A stretch of 20,129 bases of DNA, from positions 1 through 20,129 of the IMG/VR virus record IMGVR_UViG_3300020472_000216; one strand, written 5' to 3'. Below are positions 11,867 through 20,129 of the stretch, in pieces (the first letter of the stretch is position 1; every line of letters begins with the position of its first letter). The notes below the pieces were generated by a model. The model had not been told where the DNA came from, made no database searches, and saw only the letters and a program-made list of their open reading frames with translations. Made by a program: the position numbers and the translations under genes. Source of the DNA: a virus.

Positions 11867-12399
11867 TGGCATTAGGACTTTTAAGACCAGTAGCACATCA
11901 TAACGGATTGCCGTGTTCTGGACACGGTGTACCTATTCCTGCGACTATTCATAGTAACCAGGCTTGTAGTACACCACCTATTGAACTTCCTGTTGTTGTT
12001 AAGGAAAAGACTTGTATGTGGCCTCCAAACCCACTTACACCTTTAACTGCTCTTAACCCTATGAGAGCAACAGTTTTAGTTAATGGATTACCTATTATGA
12101 TCTTTGGGGACGTATTTACACCTCATAGATCAATTACAACTAATATTGTGAATTTTTCGTGTCCTTGTGGTAAAGCGATGTGTATTATACCGACTCCTTT
12201 CAACTGTAGTGTACTAACAACTGAAGATATGAAGGGTTTAGGTCATACTCGTGTTTTAGAATCAACTACTAAGCAAGTTTTAGCATTCAAAATACCTATT
12301 GGACGCATTATGGATCCATTGGGCATAGGAAAACCAGGAAAAAGTTGGCCTTGTTCATCTGTGGTTGCTTTTGGCAGTCCAAATGTGTTAGCATCATAG
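11866..12399 (+). CDS. PAAR-domain spike-tip protein (T4 gp5.4-like)
   Basis: A 177-aa protein starting within the previous stop (TAATG). CSGHGVP (Cys17, His20) near the N-terminus, RATVLVNGLPIMIFGD (67-82) and PHRS follow the PAAR pattern of repeated 'V.vNG.p....gD' strands with His/Cys for a zinc site. SFSCPCGKAMC-type cysteines (99, 101, 106) add further metal candidates. The end, VVAFGSPNV, is a further strand. Such proteins cap the tip of the membrane-piercing spike. It is longer than a bare PAAR (about 95 aa), so it may carry an extra domain (residues 115-160). Its position between a giant tail protein and gp25 supports a baseplate function. Confidence 0.8.
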   Translation: MALGLLRPVAHHNGLPCSGHGVPIPATIHSNQACSTPPIELPVVVKEKTCMWPPNPLTPLTALNPMRATVLVNGLPIMIFGDVFTPHRSITTNIVNFSCPCGKAMCIIPTPFNCSVLTTEDMKGLGHTRVLESTTKQVLAFKIPIGRIMDPLGIGKPGKSWPCSSVVAFGSPNVLAS

Positions 12400-12421
12400 A
12401 GAAGTTCGAATAGCTGCCGTT

Positions 12422-12574
12422 ATGGCTGTAAAGACCAAACAAGGTGCTTGGGGTGCCTCGGAGTATGTGGAAGCAACTCCGAAGAAGACACGTCAGGGAA
12501 GTGGAAAGCATACAAAGTATGCAGCAACTTCTAGAAATAAGCGAAAAAAACCATCCAGGGGACAAGGAGGCTAA
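12422..12574 (+). CDS. Small highly basic conserved-looking cyanophage protein
   Basis: A 50-aa ORF at ATG 12422. It has a short ordered start (GAWGASEYVEATPKKT) and then a Lys/Arg/Ser/Gly-rich tail (KKTRQGSGKHTKYAATS and NKRKKPSRGQGG). I recall similar short proteins beside structural genes in other T4-like cyanophages. The composition suggests nucleic-acid binding or a disordered tail that binds an acidic partner. There is no Shine-Dalgarno. It lies 22 nt after PAAR. Confidence 0.75.
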   Translation: MAVKTKQGAWGASEYVEATPKKTRQGSGKHTKYAATSRNKRKKPSRGQGG

Positions 12575-12597
12575 ATAATACCTAGTGCGGTAGAAAA

Positions 12598-12753
12598 ATG
12601 GAAGAACAACCCCCAGAATGGACTAAAGGTCCTGTCAGGAGACCTGTCGATATAGCAGACAGCTTCCACGAATCAGGTATGTATCTAATAACGGATCCTC
12701 GTTCCGATAAATACCTAGAACGTAGCCGCAACAAGGAAGAGTCTGAAACCTAA
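12598..12753 (+). CDS. Small protein directly upstream of gp25, unknown
   Basis: A 51-aa ORF at ATG 12598, ending in TAA at 12751-12753 with a 1-nt overlap into gp25. It is Pro-rich at the start (EEQPPEWTKGPVRRPVD) and charged later (DPRSDKYLERSRNKEESE). A short protein coupled to gp25 may help baseplate assembly. A GATAAATA box lies within its coding region. No family is recognised. Confidence 0.7.
   Translation: MEEQPPEWTKGPVRRPVDIADSFHESGMYLITDPRSDKYLERSRNKEESET
12706..12713 (+). promoter_or_regulatory. Candidate T4-like late promoter box (GATAAATA)
   Basis: GATAAATA differs from the T4 late consensus TATAAATA only in the first base and fits the NATAAATA form I recall for cyanophages. 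It lies 40 bp before the gp25 start. It could also be chance inside a coding region. Confidence 0.4.
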
Positions 12754-13160
12754 TGGCTTATCGCTTTAAAGCAGATAGAAATCTATCACGAGCTTTCCGT
12801 GACCTCAGTATAGGGATGAAATCCAACCCCAATACTGAGGATTTTTCTATGGTTAAAAACGAGAACGCTATCAAACAATCAATCAGAAACCTAGTTCTTA
12901 CTGGGTTTGGTGAGAGACCTTTTCAACCTACAAAGGGATCCAGATTACGTCAGATGCTTTTTGAACCTTTTGACATCTTTATGGCAGAAGAACTCAAAGA
13001 GGAAATAATGAACGTGTGTCAACGATTTGAACCGCGTGTGGTGGTAAATGAGGTTAGATTACGTGCAGATGACACTAATAACCTAGAAGTTGAATTAGAT
13101 TACACCATCATCGGTGAAACATTAACTCAAACCGTAGACTTCTTGCTGGAGAGAACATAA
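12753..13160 (+). CDS. gp25: Baseplate wedge subunit gp25 (GPW/gp25 family)
   Basis: A 135-aa protein, the usual length of T4 gp25 (132 aa). The core TNVLTGFGERPF-like segment appears as IRNLVLTGFGERPFQP (residues about 45-60), followed by G-S-RLRQMLFEPFD, the hallmark of gp25. The end, EVELDYTIIGETLTQTVDFLL, matches the family's beta-strand tail. In T4, gp25 forms the wedge core with gp6 and gp53 and nucleates the sheath. It starts in the previous stop (TAATG), with AAGGAAG upstream, and overlaps gp6 by one base in the same way. Confidence 0.96.
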   Translation: MAYRFKADRNLSRAFRDLSIGMKSNPNTEDFSMVKNENAIKQSIRNLVLTGFGERPFQPTKGSRLRQMLFEPFDIFMAEELKEEIMNVCQRFEPRVVVNEVRLRADDTNNLEVELDYTIIGETLTQTVDFLLERT

Positions 13161-15244
13161 TGGCAGCAATACCATCCAATTTAACATCATTAGACTTCTC
13201 TGAGATACGGGAATCTATCAGATCTTACCTGCGAACACGAGATGAGTTCACAGATTACGATTTTGACGGATCTGCTGCGTCTTATTTGCTAGATGTTTTA
13301 TCATATAACACTTATTACGCTTCTTTCAATGCTAATATGGCAATGAATGAGGCATTTCTTGAGTCTGCGACAATCAGAGATAACGTAGTTAAGATAGCAA
13401 AGCAGTTAAATTATACACCGAGATCAATTAAAGCACCAAAGGCTTGTGTGCAGTTTGCTGTACAAACGGAGACTATTGGTTCAGGTACAACATATCCTGC
13501 AACAGTAACTATGGTTGCTGGTGATGTTTTTGTATCTGCTGTGAGTGGATCTGGTTATACATTCACTTTACCAACTTCTTTGAGCGCAGTTGTTGATCAA
13601 TCTACTGGAGTTGCAACCTTTAGTAAGGTAGTTATCAATCAAGGTAACACTTTAGAGTATGAATACGTTGTAGATGATGTTAAGAAGAGATCTTATGAAA
13701 TTCCTGCTGATCAGGTAGATACAGACCTTCTAACAGTCTCAATTTCACCCAATGCACAGTCTGAAGAGATTGACACATACAACTTAGTTAAAAATATTGT
13801 TGATGTTGATGGTACTACTCGTGGATATTTCCTTGAGGAGACAGACGATCAACGTTATCACGTAGTATTTGGTGATGGTGTCATTTGTCGTCAGTTAATT
13901 GCTGGTGAAGTAATTAAATTAAAGTATGTACGTACTGAAGGTACTGCTGCTAATGGATGTAAGTCCTTCAGCTTTATCGGTCGTGTGATAGACTCTGAAC
14001 AACGTTATGTCCCATCTTCTCAGATCTCCTTAGCAACGGTAGACGGTGCTCAGGATGGTGAAGATGTAGAATCTACCCTAAGTATCAAATTCAACGCTCC
14101 TAGGGCGTTTAACAGTCAGAACAGAGCAGTAACTGAGTCTGACTATGAATTTATCACTAAAAAGGTATATCCACAGGCAAAATCCGTTACTGCATATGGT
14201 GGAGAGCGTTTAGCACCACCAGTTTACGGAAAAGTCTACATATCCATTCGTACGAAATCAGGTGCCCTACTTAACACAACGACCAAGAAGAGAATCAAGA
14301 CTGATCTTCTTAAATATTCGATTGCGGCGATTGAACCTGTCATCGTCGATCCCATTACCCTATACATTAGACCAAAAACTTGGGCGTTCTTCGACGGTAA
14401 TAAGACTACATTATCAAATAATGAAGTTGCGTCTAAAGTTCTGGGAGCTGTCGATCAATACAATTCTCAAGCGGAATCTACTAGATTCAATGGTCGCATT
14501 GACCTCAGTGCTTATCAGTCGATGATCGATTCCTCTGATCCTTCGATCAGTGGCAATATTACCCATATGTCTTTGGGTATGAACGTCGAGAACTTCAATT
14601 TTGGTCAGACATTTACTAAGTGTATTGATTTTAACAACGAAATCGCTAACCCCAATGATCTTTCAGGTGGAAATAAAGGATCTAGTGCGGCTACCGAAGG
14701 AACTTGCGTACCAAAATACTCTACAGTAAAAACTGGAACATTTTATGCAACTGGATATACAGAAGGTCTTCTGAATATTCAAGGTGGAGTTAATGCTAAT
14801 CAGATTTCATCAGCAAGTCTACTCACTGATGATACTACTGCGTTACTTCCAGTAAATATTCGTGATGACGGTTACGGAACACTCATAATGATAACTAAGG
14901 TTGATGAAACTGAGGTTGTTCTTAAGAAGAATGTAGGAACCGTTGATTATAAGAGTGGACAGGTCTGTGTTGGACCAGTAGATATCGCAAGTACCCCAGA
15001 TGGAACTGCCAGAGTGCCAGTTACCATCATACCTGCGTCTGGTAATGTCAACATAGGTACAGGTCTAGATCCTACGATCTTTAACCCAACTGTACAAACC
15101 ATCGACTACACAATTGATGGAACTAACGTTCCAACCTTCGATCCGTTCGACTTTAACGCTATTAACTTCGATGGAAGCTCAATAAATATCATTGATTATC
15201 CAACCACCGTGTTTGAGATGCCAGAGTTCAACTCTTGCTTCTAA
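13160..15244 (+). CDS. gp6: Baseplate wedge subunit gp6
   Basis: 694 aa, close to T4 gp6 (660 aa). It begins SNLTSLDFSEIRESIRSYLRTRDEFTDYDFDGSA (in pieces: FSEIRESI, FTDYDFDGSA, LLDVLSYNTYY, NANMAMNEAFLESA), the conserved N-terminal region of gp6/baseplate J-like wedge proteins. The middle (YHVVFGDGVICRQL and FNAPRAFNSQNRAVTESDYE) is the Baseplate_J-type core. gp6 dimers form the inner ring of the baseplate and bind gp25 and gp53. GGAG lies upstream of the ATG. The C-terminus (residues about 600-694) is Asp/Asn/Thr-rich and probably cyanophage-specific. Its position right after gp25 is the typical cyanophage order. Confidence 0.95.
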   Translation: MAAIPSNLTSLDFSEIRESIRSYLRTRDEFTDYDFDGSAASYLLDVLSYNTYYASFNANMAMNEAFLESATIRDNVVKIAKQLNYTPRSIKAPKACVQFAVQTETIGSGTTYPATVTMVAGDVFVSAVSGSGYTFTLPTSLSAVVDQSTGVATFSKVVINQGNTLEYEYVVDDVKKRSYEIPADQVDTDLLTVSISPNAQSEEIDTYNLVKNIVDVDGTTRGYFLEETDDQRYHVVFGDGVICRQLIAGEVIKLKYVRTEGTAANGCKSFSFIGRVIDSEQRYVPSSQISLATVDGAQDGEDVESTLSIKFNAPRAFNSQNRAVTESDYEFITKKVYPQAKSVTAYGGERLAPPVYGKVYISIRTKSGALLNTTTKKRIKTDLLKYSIAAIEPVIVDPITLYIRPKTWAFFDGNKTTLSNNEVASKVLGAVDQYNSQAESTRFNGRIDLSAYQSMIDSSDPSISGNITHMSLGMNVENFNFGQTFTKCIDFNNEIANPNDLSGGNKGSSAATEGTCVPKYSTVKTGTFYATGYTEGLLNIQGGVNANQISSASLLTDDTTALLPVNIRDDGYGTLIMITKVDETEVVLKKNVGTVDYKSGQVCVGPVDIASTPDGTARVPVTIIPASGNVNIGTGLDPTIFNPTVQTIDYTIDGTNVPTFDPFDFNAINFDGSSINIIDYPTTVFEMPEFNSCF

Positions 15245-15273
15245 TCATCCAAAAATAGCAAAATAAACAGCAG

Positions 15274-18200
15274 ATGAAGGCTATTACCGTATCTAACAGG
15301 GTGCAGGACCAGATACCTGCATTCATTAGAGAAGATAACGAACAATTTGTTAATCTTCTTACCGAATACTACAGATCTCAAGAAAAATCAGGTCGTCCTT
15401 ATGACATCCTGAATAATATCTTGAATTATACAGATGTAGGTTCTGGTGAGTTTGATCCTAACTTCTTATCTTCAGCTTCTGCTGTGCTGGAGAAAGTTGA
15501 CCCTACTCAGAACAAAATCATCTCTGAGAACGTTAATTATTTCTTAGAAAAAGACGGAACAATAAAAATTGATAGTGAAGTAATCTATTATGAGAAGGTT
15601 ACTCATTCACCAGATATAGTATTCACTCCAGGTGTTAATAAGGCTGAATTTGATCGTAAAATCCAAGAATTTGAACCAATTGCTACGCAGTTTGATGGTA
15701 GTAAGGTTTTATTTGATCTGAGACTTTTAGGTAAGCCAGTTTCACCTCAATCTGCTAATCATCTGTTAGTTGTTGTTAATAACGAGTTTTTATATCCAGA
15801 TGTTGATTATTTCATCGAGGGAGACAAAATAAGGCTTCAGAACCCTCCTGCTGCCCCTACAGGTGGTCTTACAGGTGCTATTAACACTGTTCGATACCTT
15901 ATTGGTTACACAAGCATCCCTGTCCGTAATATAGACCCTATTACAGTTGCAGTTGATGCCAAAGAGTTTAACTTAACTAATAATGGAGTTTCCTATACTC
16001 CTTTATCCACTGTATCGAGTATCGTTGTAGTCGATAGAGTAGAGAAGCGTCCATATGAAGATTTCACTGTATTTCAAGACAGATTAATCTTTAAGAATGA
16101 AATTGGACAGAATTCAGTCATCCAAATCAGATCGATTGAGATGATTGCACCTGAATTTGGTAGTGGTGCTAGTGCTATTGCAGATATTGAACAAGGAAAG
16201 GTTGATAAGGTTATTGTTAAGACTGGTGGTACTGGATATCGTTTAAGTTTTGCTCCAAAGATCAGTATTGCGTCTACTAAAGGTCCAGGTCGAAATGCTA
16301 CTGCTGAAGCATTGGTAAATGGCATTAAAGACGATAGATTACTGTTTGCAGGACAAGGTTATACATCTGCTAACCCTCCAATCGTTGTAGTTGACCCTCC
16401 TGCTGACCCTGAAGGTAAAACTGCTCAAATCCGTGCAGTTGTTGATGATTCCATCGAAGGGGTCTCACAACTCATTGTAGACAGTTCTGGAAGTGGTTAC
16501 GATAAGATCCCATCTATCTCATTTGTTAATCCTGGTGGTGCAACCGTCACTAATCCTACTTTGAATGGTGATTCTATAGCAGATGGATCAATTACAGTTG
16601 TAGAGAAGGGTTCTGGATATACAACTCCTCCTTTGGTTTATTTGGATCTACCAACTGGTGATAATGCTATTAAAGCAAACGTAGTTGCTACTATTGATGA
16701 ATATGGACGTGTTAATGGTATTACTGTTGTATCTGGTGGACAAGGATATGAAACAATACCTAGAGCAAAGATTATTGACCCTGTAGGTGCTCAAATACTT
16801 GATGTAAGTGTAACTGGTGGTAGAGTTACTAATATTGAACTATTAACTGGTGGTGCAGGTTATACTGATGCTCCATCTGTGTACATTGTTGATAATAGGA
16901 AGGATATTGCTGATCAACCTATAGGTGGAACTGGTTCTACTGCTGTTGCAACCATTTTCAATGGTGAGATCACTGATATCAATATAACCAGTTTTGGATC
17001 TGGATATTCAGATACAGAACCACCTAAAGTCTTTATTGCTGCTCCTCCTGCTCCAGAAGCATCTTGTGACGTTGGATTTGGAGAAGTAACTGGATTTACC
17101 ATTCATAATGCTGGAGAACTATATGAACCATCTGCGTTTGTTAATTGTAAGCGTGGTGTTTCTGGTGTAACCAGTTTTGACCAAAAAGGTAATCAAGTAT
17201 ATGAGAAAGAAGCAGAAACTGTTCAGTCTTCTCACGCGGTTGGATCTACTATTTCTAACCTAGATACACTCTTTGCTAAGGAATTATACAGAAGATACGT
17301 AAACCAGTACCTTCCTAATGCGGAAATTGACTATGAAAAGGTAAATGCTCCGCAAATTATCAAAACTATTAGTGATTTCTACGCATCTAAAGGTACGAAG
17401 ATCTCCACACAGTACCTATTCAAGATGCTGTTCTCGGAGAATGTTGATGTATCTTATCCAAAAGATGAGGTTATCAAACCTTCTGCTGCATCTTGGAACG
17501 TAGATACAGTCTTACGTGCAGAACTTTTGGAAGGAAATGCAGGTGATCTATTAGATGCACAGTTAATTCAGTACATAGATGACGTAGATATTAATGTTAA
17601 AGGTGCATCTGCACTAATTGAGAACGTTATTGCGATCAATACTGGTGTAGGTACTGTATATGAACTTGCAATATCTGAAGAAACTTTACAAGGTAAGTTC
17701 ACTATACCTTACAAAACTACTCTGGTAGAGCAACTTAGCACTACCGATTCGATTATTACTGTTGACTCTACGATTGGTTGGCCTGAAAGAAACGGTACAA
17801 TCCTCATTAATGATAATGAGCAGGTTCAATACAAGGAGAAAACTCTTAACCAGTTCATCGAATGTACACGTTCTAAGAACGGTATTGTAGAGGATTGGGA
17901 TTCTGGTACAACAATTTACTCAGAAATCTTTGTATATGTCAATAGAGGTCTCGAAAATGAGATCAAAATGCGTGTTTTGGGTATTGCAGACGCAAAATCC
18001 ACTGTACTGACCAACACAGGATCATATTACTTACCTGGTGACAAATTAAACGTTGCATCTCTTGGTTCTACTTCTATAGATCAACGTATCACATCTTGGT
18101 TGTATAACGTTAAGAAACTGATTCAGATCAGTGGTATTGTACCTGGTGGTCTTAATAATCAGACAGCAACTGTAACTTGCTCTAATAATCACGGTCTTTT

Positions 18201-20129
18201 GGTTGGAGACACCGTTACTATCTACGGTGCAAACCCAACTGTGTTCAATGGTACCTTCTTAGTTACCTCACGTATTAGCAATCTAATCTTTGAATACAGT
18301 ATTCCTGCTCCTGCCGACGCTCCTCCTGCTGGTAATATCCTATTATCTGTTGATTTGAACAAAGGTAAGTCTACAGAAGAAGGAATTAGCATTGCTATTA
18401 GAGATTTTACTACAAACGTACAGAATACGTTCTTTAATGATGACTATGCTTACATAGCATCTTCTGGTATTCCTAACTATGAAGTTGGTCCTTTTGTTGG
18501 ATCTGCACTACTTCCAGGCAACCAGCGTAAGTTAATTCGTATTCCTAGAGTAATTAACACGGTATCCAAACGTGAAGATACTACGTTTGGACCTATTGGT
18601 GCGTGGGTTAATGGTGTATCTGCGTGGTCTTATAGATCAGAAAGCAAAATTAAGTATGGTGGTGTAACTGGTTTAAACATCACTAATGTTGGTAAAGGAT
18701 ATGATGCTGCAAATCCCCCTATCATTGAGATTACAGGTGGTGGTGGAACTGGTGCTGCTGCAAGTGTTGTTGTAGACGGACAATTAAGTGAAATTGATGT
18801 CAGCGCAGGGGGTACTGGTTACACTAGCAGTCCTCTTGTTTCTATTGTGGGTGGTAACGGATTCGGTGCTACTGCTACCGCTGTTATTACTAACGGTGTA
18901 GTAAGTAAGATTCTAGTTGAAAACCCAGGTCAAGGATACACTTCACAACCTGATGTATCAATATCAGGTGGAAATGGTAACGGTGCTACCGCAACTGCTG
19001 CTGTTAGAGGTCCAATTAAGTCTGTAAGTGTAACTAGCGCAGGTTCTTCCTACACTACATCACCTGCGATCAAATTGAATTCTGGTGAAGGTGCTGTTGC
19101 ACAACCTATCATAATCAATGGTCGTATCGTTTCAATCGCTATTATTGCTGCTGGTAAAGGATATACCACTGCACCTGAGATTGTGATCAATGGTGACGGT
19201 TATGGTGCTGTCGCAAAAGCAACTATTGGTAGTGTTGGTGAGGATAGAGGTAAGGTCATTGGTGTTACTGTGGTCAATAGAGGTATTGGTTACACTACTG
19301 GACTCACAACTGTTAGATTAGAAGCAGTCGGTGAAATGGCGACATTCACTGCAAACGTGTTCGAGTGGACAAAAAACCTACAGGATGAGTTAGGTCAATC
19401 TTTTGATACTGCTCGTGGATACGTATTTGCTGGATATAACACTCAGTATGGTGGTGAATATGCACACGTATCAGATCCTAAGCAATTAAGGTATGTTCTT
19501 GGTGATAACGTATTTAAAAACCAAGCAACCCAATTATTACAAGAATTATCTACAGGATGGCAACACTCACCTATTCTTGGATGGGCATTTGATGGTAACC
19601 CCATTTATGGTCCTTACGGTTACATAGATGCTACTGACCAGTCTTCTGGTGTACGTCGTATTAGATCTTCTTACAGAATCAAGCCAATTCTGATATATGA
19701 TGCTGCAACTAACCCAAATCCAGTTAGAGCAGATGGTCCTCTTTTAACTGAGTATCCTGCTGGTTCATTCATTGAAGATTTTGAGTACACCTTCCAATAT
19801 GGTGACCTAGACCAATATAATGGTCGTTTCTGTAAGACACCGCAGTTCCCTGAAGGTGTTTACGCATATTTCATCTCTATCGATGCATCTGACGCAGGTA
19901 ACCCTATATTCCCATACGTTGCTGGTCCTCAACTTTATTCTTCAGCAGATGCGTGGAACTACACACAGGATGCTGTACAGACTAATATTCCTGATGATGT
20001 TGTTCGTTTCCGTGATCCTTATGAGGATGTTGACATTGATATCGAACGTCAGCCTAATGCTGAGACAGATATCCTTGTAACTGAACTTGGTGAAGAACTT
20101 ATCTTTGAAATTGAAGATACTAACAGAGA
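15274..20129 (+). CDS. Giant virion structural protein with beta-repeats and YHYH-type motif; 3' end outside window
   Basis: Open from ATG 15274 to the right edge with no stop (1618 codons visible). Residues 12-38 (IPAFIREDNEQFVNLLTEYYR) and 666-730 (LFAKELYRRYVNQYLP ... SKGTKISTQYLFKMLF) are related alpha-helical segments. Residues about 299-625 and 1130-1355 hold at least 12 beta-repeats of the form 'G.V..I.V...G.GYT..P.V.I..G.G.GA.A.A'. About 1436-1450, GWAFDGNPIYGPYGY, is the core of the YHYH domain. In T4, gp7 (a large wedge protein) follows gp6, so this may replace or contain gp7 function. It could also be a long baseplate-attached fibre. The start has only a weak ribosome-binding site. 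YHYH proteins are known from cyanophages, but their function is not. Confidence 0.85.
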   Translation, partial: MKAITVSNRVQDQIPAFIREDNEQFVNLLTEYYRSQEKSGRPYDILNNILNYTDVGSGEFDPNFLSSASAVLEKVDPTQNKIISENVNYFLEKDGTIKIDSEVIYYEKVTHSPDIVFTPGVNKAEFDRKIQEFEPIATQFDGSKVLFDLRLLGKPVSPQSANHLLVVVNNEFLYPDVDYFIEGDKIRLQNPPAAPTGGLTGAINTVRYLIGYTSIPVRNIDPITVAVDAKEFNLTNNGVSYTPLSTVSSIVVVDRVEKRPYEDFTVFQDRLIFKNEIGQNSVIQIRSIEMIAPEFGSGASAIADIEQGKVDKVIVKTGGTGYRLSFAPKISIASTKGPGRNATAEALVNGIKDDRLLFAGQGYTSANPPIVVVDPPADPEGKTAQIRAVVDDSIEGVSQLIVDSSGSGYDKIPSISFVNPGGATVTNPTLNGDSIADGSITVVEKGSGYTTPPLVYLDLPTGDNAIKANVVATIDEYGRVNGITVVSGGQGYETIPRAKIIDPVGAQILDVSVTGGRVTNIELLTGGAGYTDAPSVYIVDNRKDIADQPIGGTGSTAVATIFNGEITDINITSFGSGYSDTEPPKVFIAAPPAPEASCDVGFGEVTGFTIHNAGELYEPSAFVNCKRGVSGVTSFDQKGNQVYEKEAETVQSSHAVGSTISNLDTLFAKELYRRYVNQYLPNAEIDYEKVNAPQIIKTISDFYASKGTKISTQYLFKMLFSENVDVSYPKDEVIKPSAASWNVDTVLRAELLEGNAGDLLDAQLIQYIDDVDINVKGASALIENVIAINTGVGTVYELAISEETLQGKFTIPYKTTLVEQLSTTDSIITVDSTIGWPERNGTILINDNEQVQYKEKTLNQFIECTRSKNGIVEDWDSGTTIYSEIFVYVNRGLENEIKMRVLGIADAKSTVLTNTGSYYLPGDKLNVASLGSTSIDQRITSWLYNVKKLIQISGIVPGGLNNQTATVTCSNNHGLLVGDTVTIYGANPTVFNGTFLVTSRISNLIFEYSIPAPADAPPAGNILLSVDLNKGKSTEEGISIAIRDFTTNVQNTFFNDDYAYIASSGIPNYEVGPFVGSALLPGNQRKLIRIPRVINTVSKREDTTFGPIGAWVNGVSAWSYRSESKIKYGGVTGLNITNVGKGYDAANPPIIEITGGGGTGAAASVVVDGQLSEIDVSAGGTGYTSSPLVSIVGGNGFGATATAVITNGVVSKILVENPGQGYTSQPDVSISGGNGNGATATAAVRGPIKSVSVTSAGSSYTTSPAIKLNSGEGAVAQPIIINGRIVSIAIIAAGKGYTTAPEIVINGDGYGAVAKATIGSVGEDRGKVIGVTVVNRGIGYTTGLTTVRLEAVGEMATFTANVFEWTKNLQDELGQSFDTARGYVFAGYNTQYGGEYAHVSDPKQLRYVLGDNVFKNQATQLLQELSTGWQHSPILGWAFDGNPIYGPYGYIDATDQSSGVRRIRSSYRIKPILIYDAATNPNPVRADGPLLTEYPAGSFIEDFEYTFQYGDLDQYNGRFCKTPQFPEGVYAYFISIDASDAGNPIFPYVAGPQLYSSADAWNYTQDAVQTNIPDDVVRFRDPYEDVDIDIERQPNAETDILVTELGEELIFEIEDTNR

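Noticed and set aside
16074-17102. Minus-strand ORFs under the beta-repeat region
   Set aside because: They arise from the repeated Gly/Thr codons of the giant gene read in reverse; there are no start signals.

Overview
The window looks like part of the genome of a T4-like contractile-tailed cyanophage (a myovirus of marine Synechococcus or Prochlorococcus). The evidence is a baseplate gene pair gp25-gp6 joined by a 1-nt overlap, a PAAR-type spike tip gene, a giant virion protein with a YHYH-type motif, 2OG-Fe(II) oxygenase genes, HNH homing endonucleases, and many tiny, tightly packed ORFs. All genes are on the + strand and base composition is AT-rich. No host genes, tRNA, rRNA, CRISPR array or insertion sequence was seen.

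Region 1 (1-5692) is an accessory, probably early-expressed block. It opens with the C-terminal part of a beta-class DNA methyltransferase, followed by many ORFs of 37-106 codons, a PD-(D/E)XK nuclease candidate that could be the methyltransferase's partner, a 2OG-Fe(II) oxygenase-like protein that lacks two of its three metal ligands, and an HNH homing endonuclease. This block carries its own host-type transcription signals. There are four intrinsic terminators, most of them interleaved with promoters, and seven -10 boxes. Six of the -10 boxes have a similar element (AAGTGTCCAC-like) exactly 38-39 bp upstream. That fixed geometry is the most notable non-coding signal in the window. The gap at 4915-5189 holds several DnaA-box-like sites, one of them inside the spacer of a near-consensus promoter.

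Region 2 (5868-8142) is a run of overlapping genes: an NlpC/P60-type cysteine peptidase with an intact catalytic triad, an AbrB/MazE-like small protein, two unknown small proteins, an intact 2OG-Fe(II) oxygenase, an HNH endonuclease with a helix-turn-helix tail, and a small unknown protein.

Region 3 (8105-20129) is the virion structural module: a 1253-aa structural protein with DUF5648-like and beta-repeat segments, the PAAR protein, two conserved-looking short proteins, gp25, gp6, and a giant gene that is still open at the right edge (at least 1618 codons). The two giant proteins share the same beta-repeat type. Genes are joined by TAATG overlaps, suggesting coupled translation of baseplate components. 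A GATAAATA box 40 bp before gp25 is a candidate T4-like late promoter.

All family calls are from motif recognition by eye; no database search was run.
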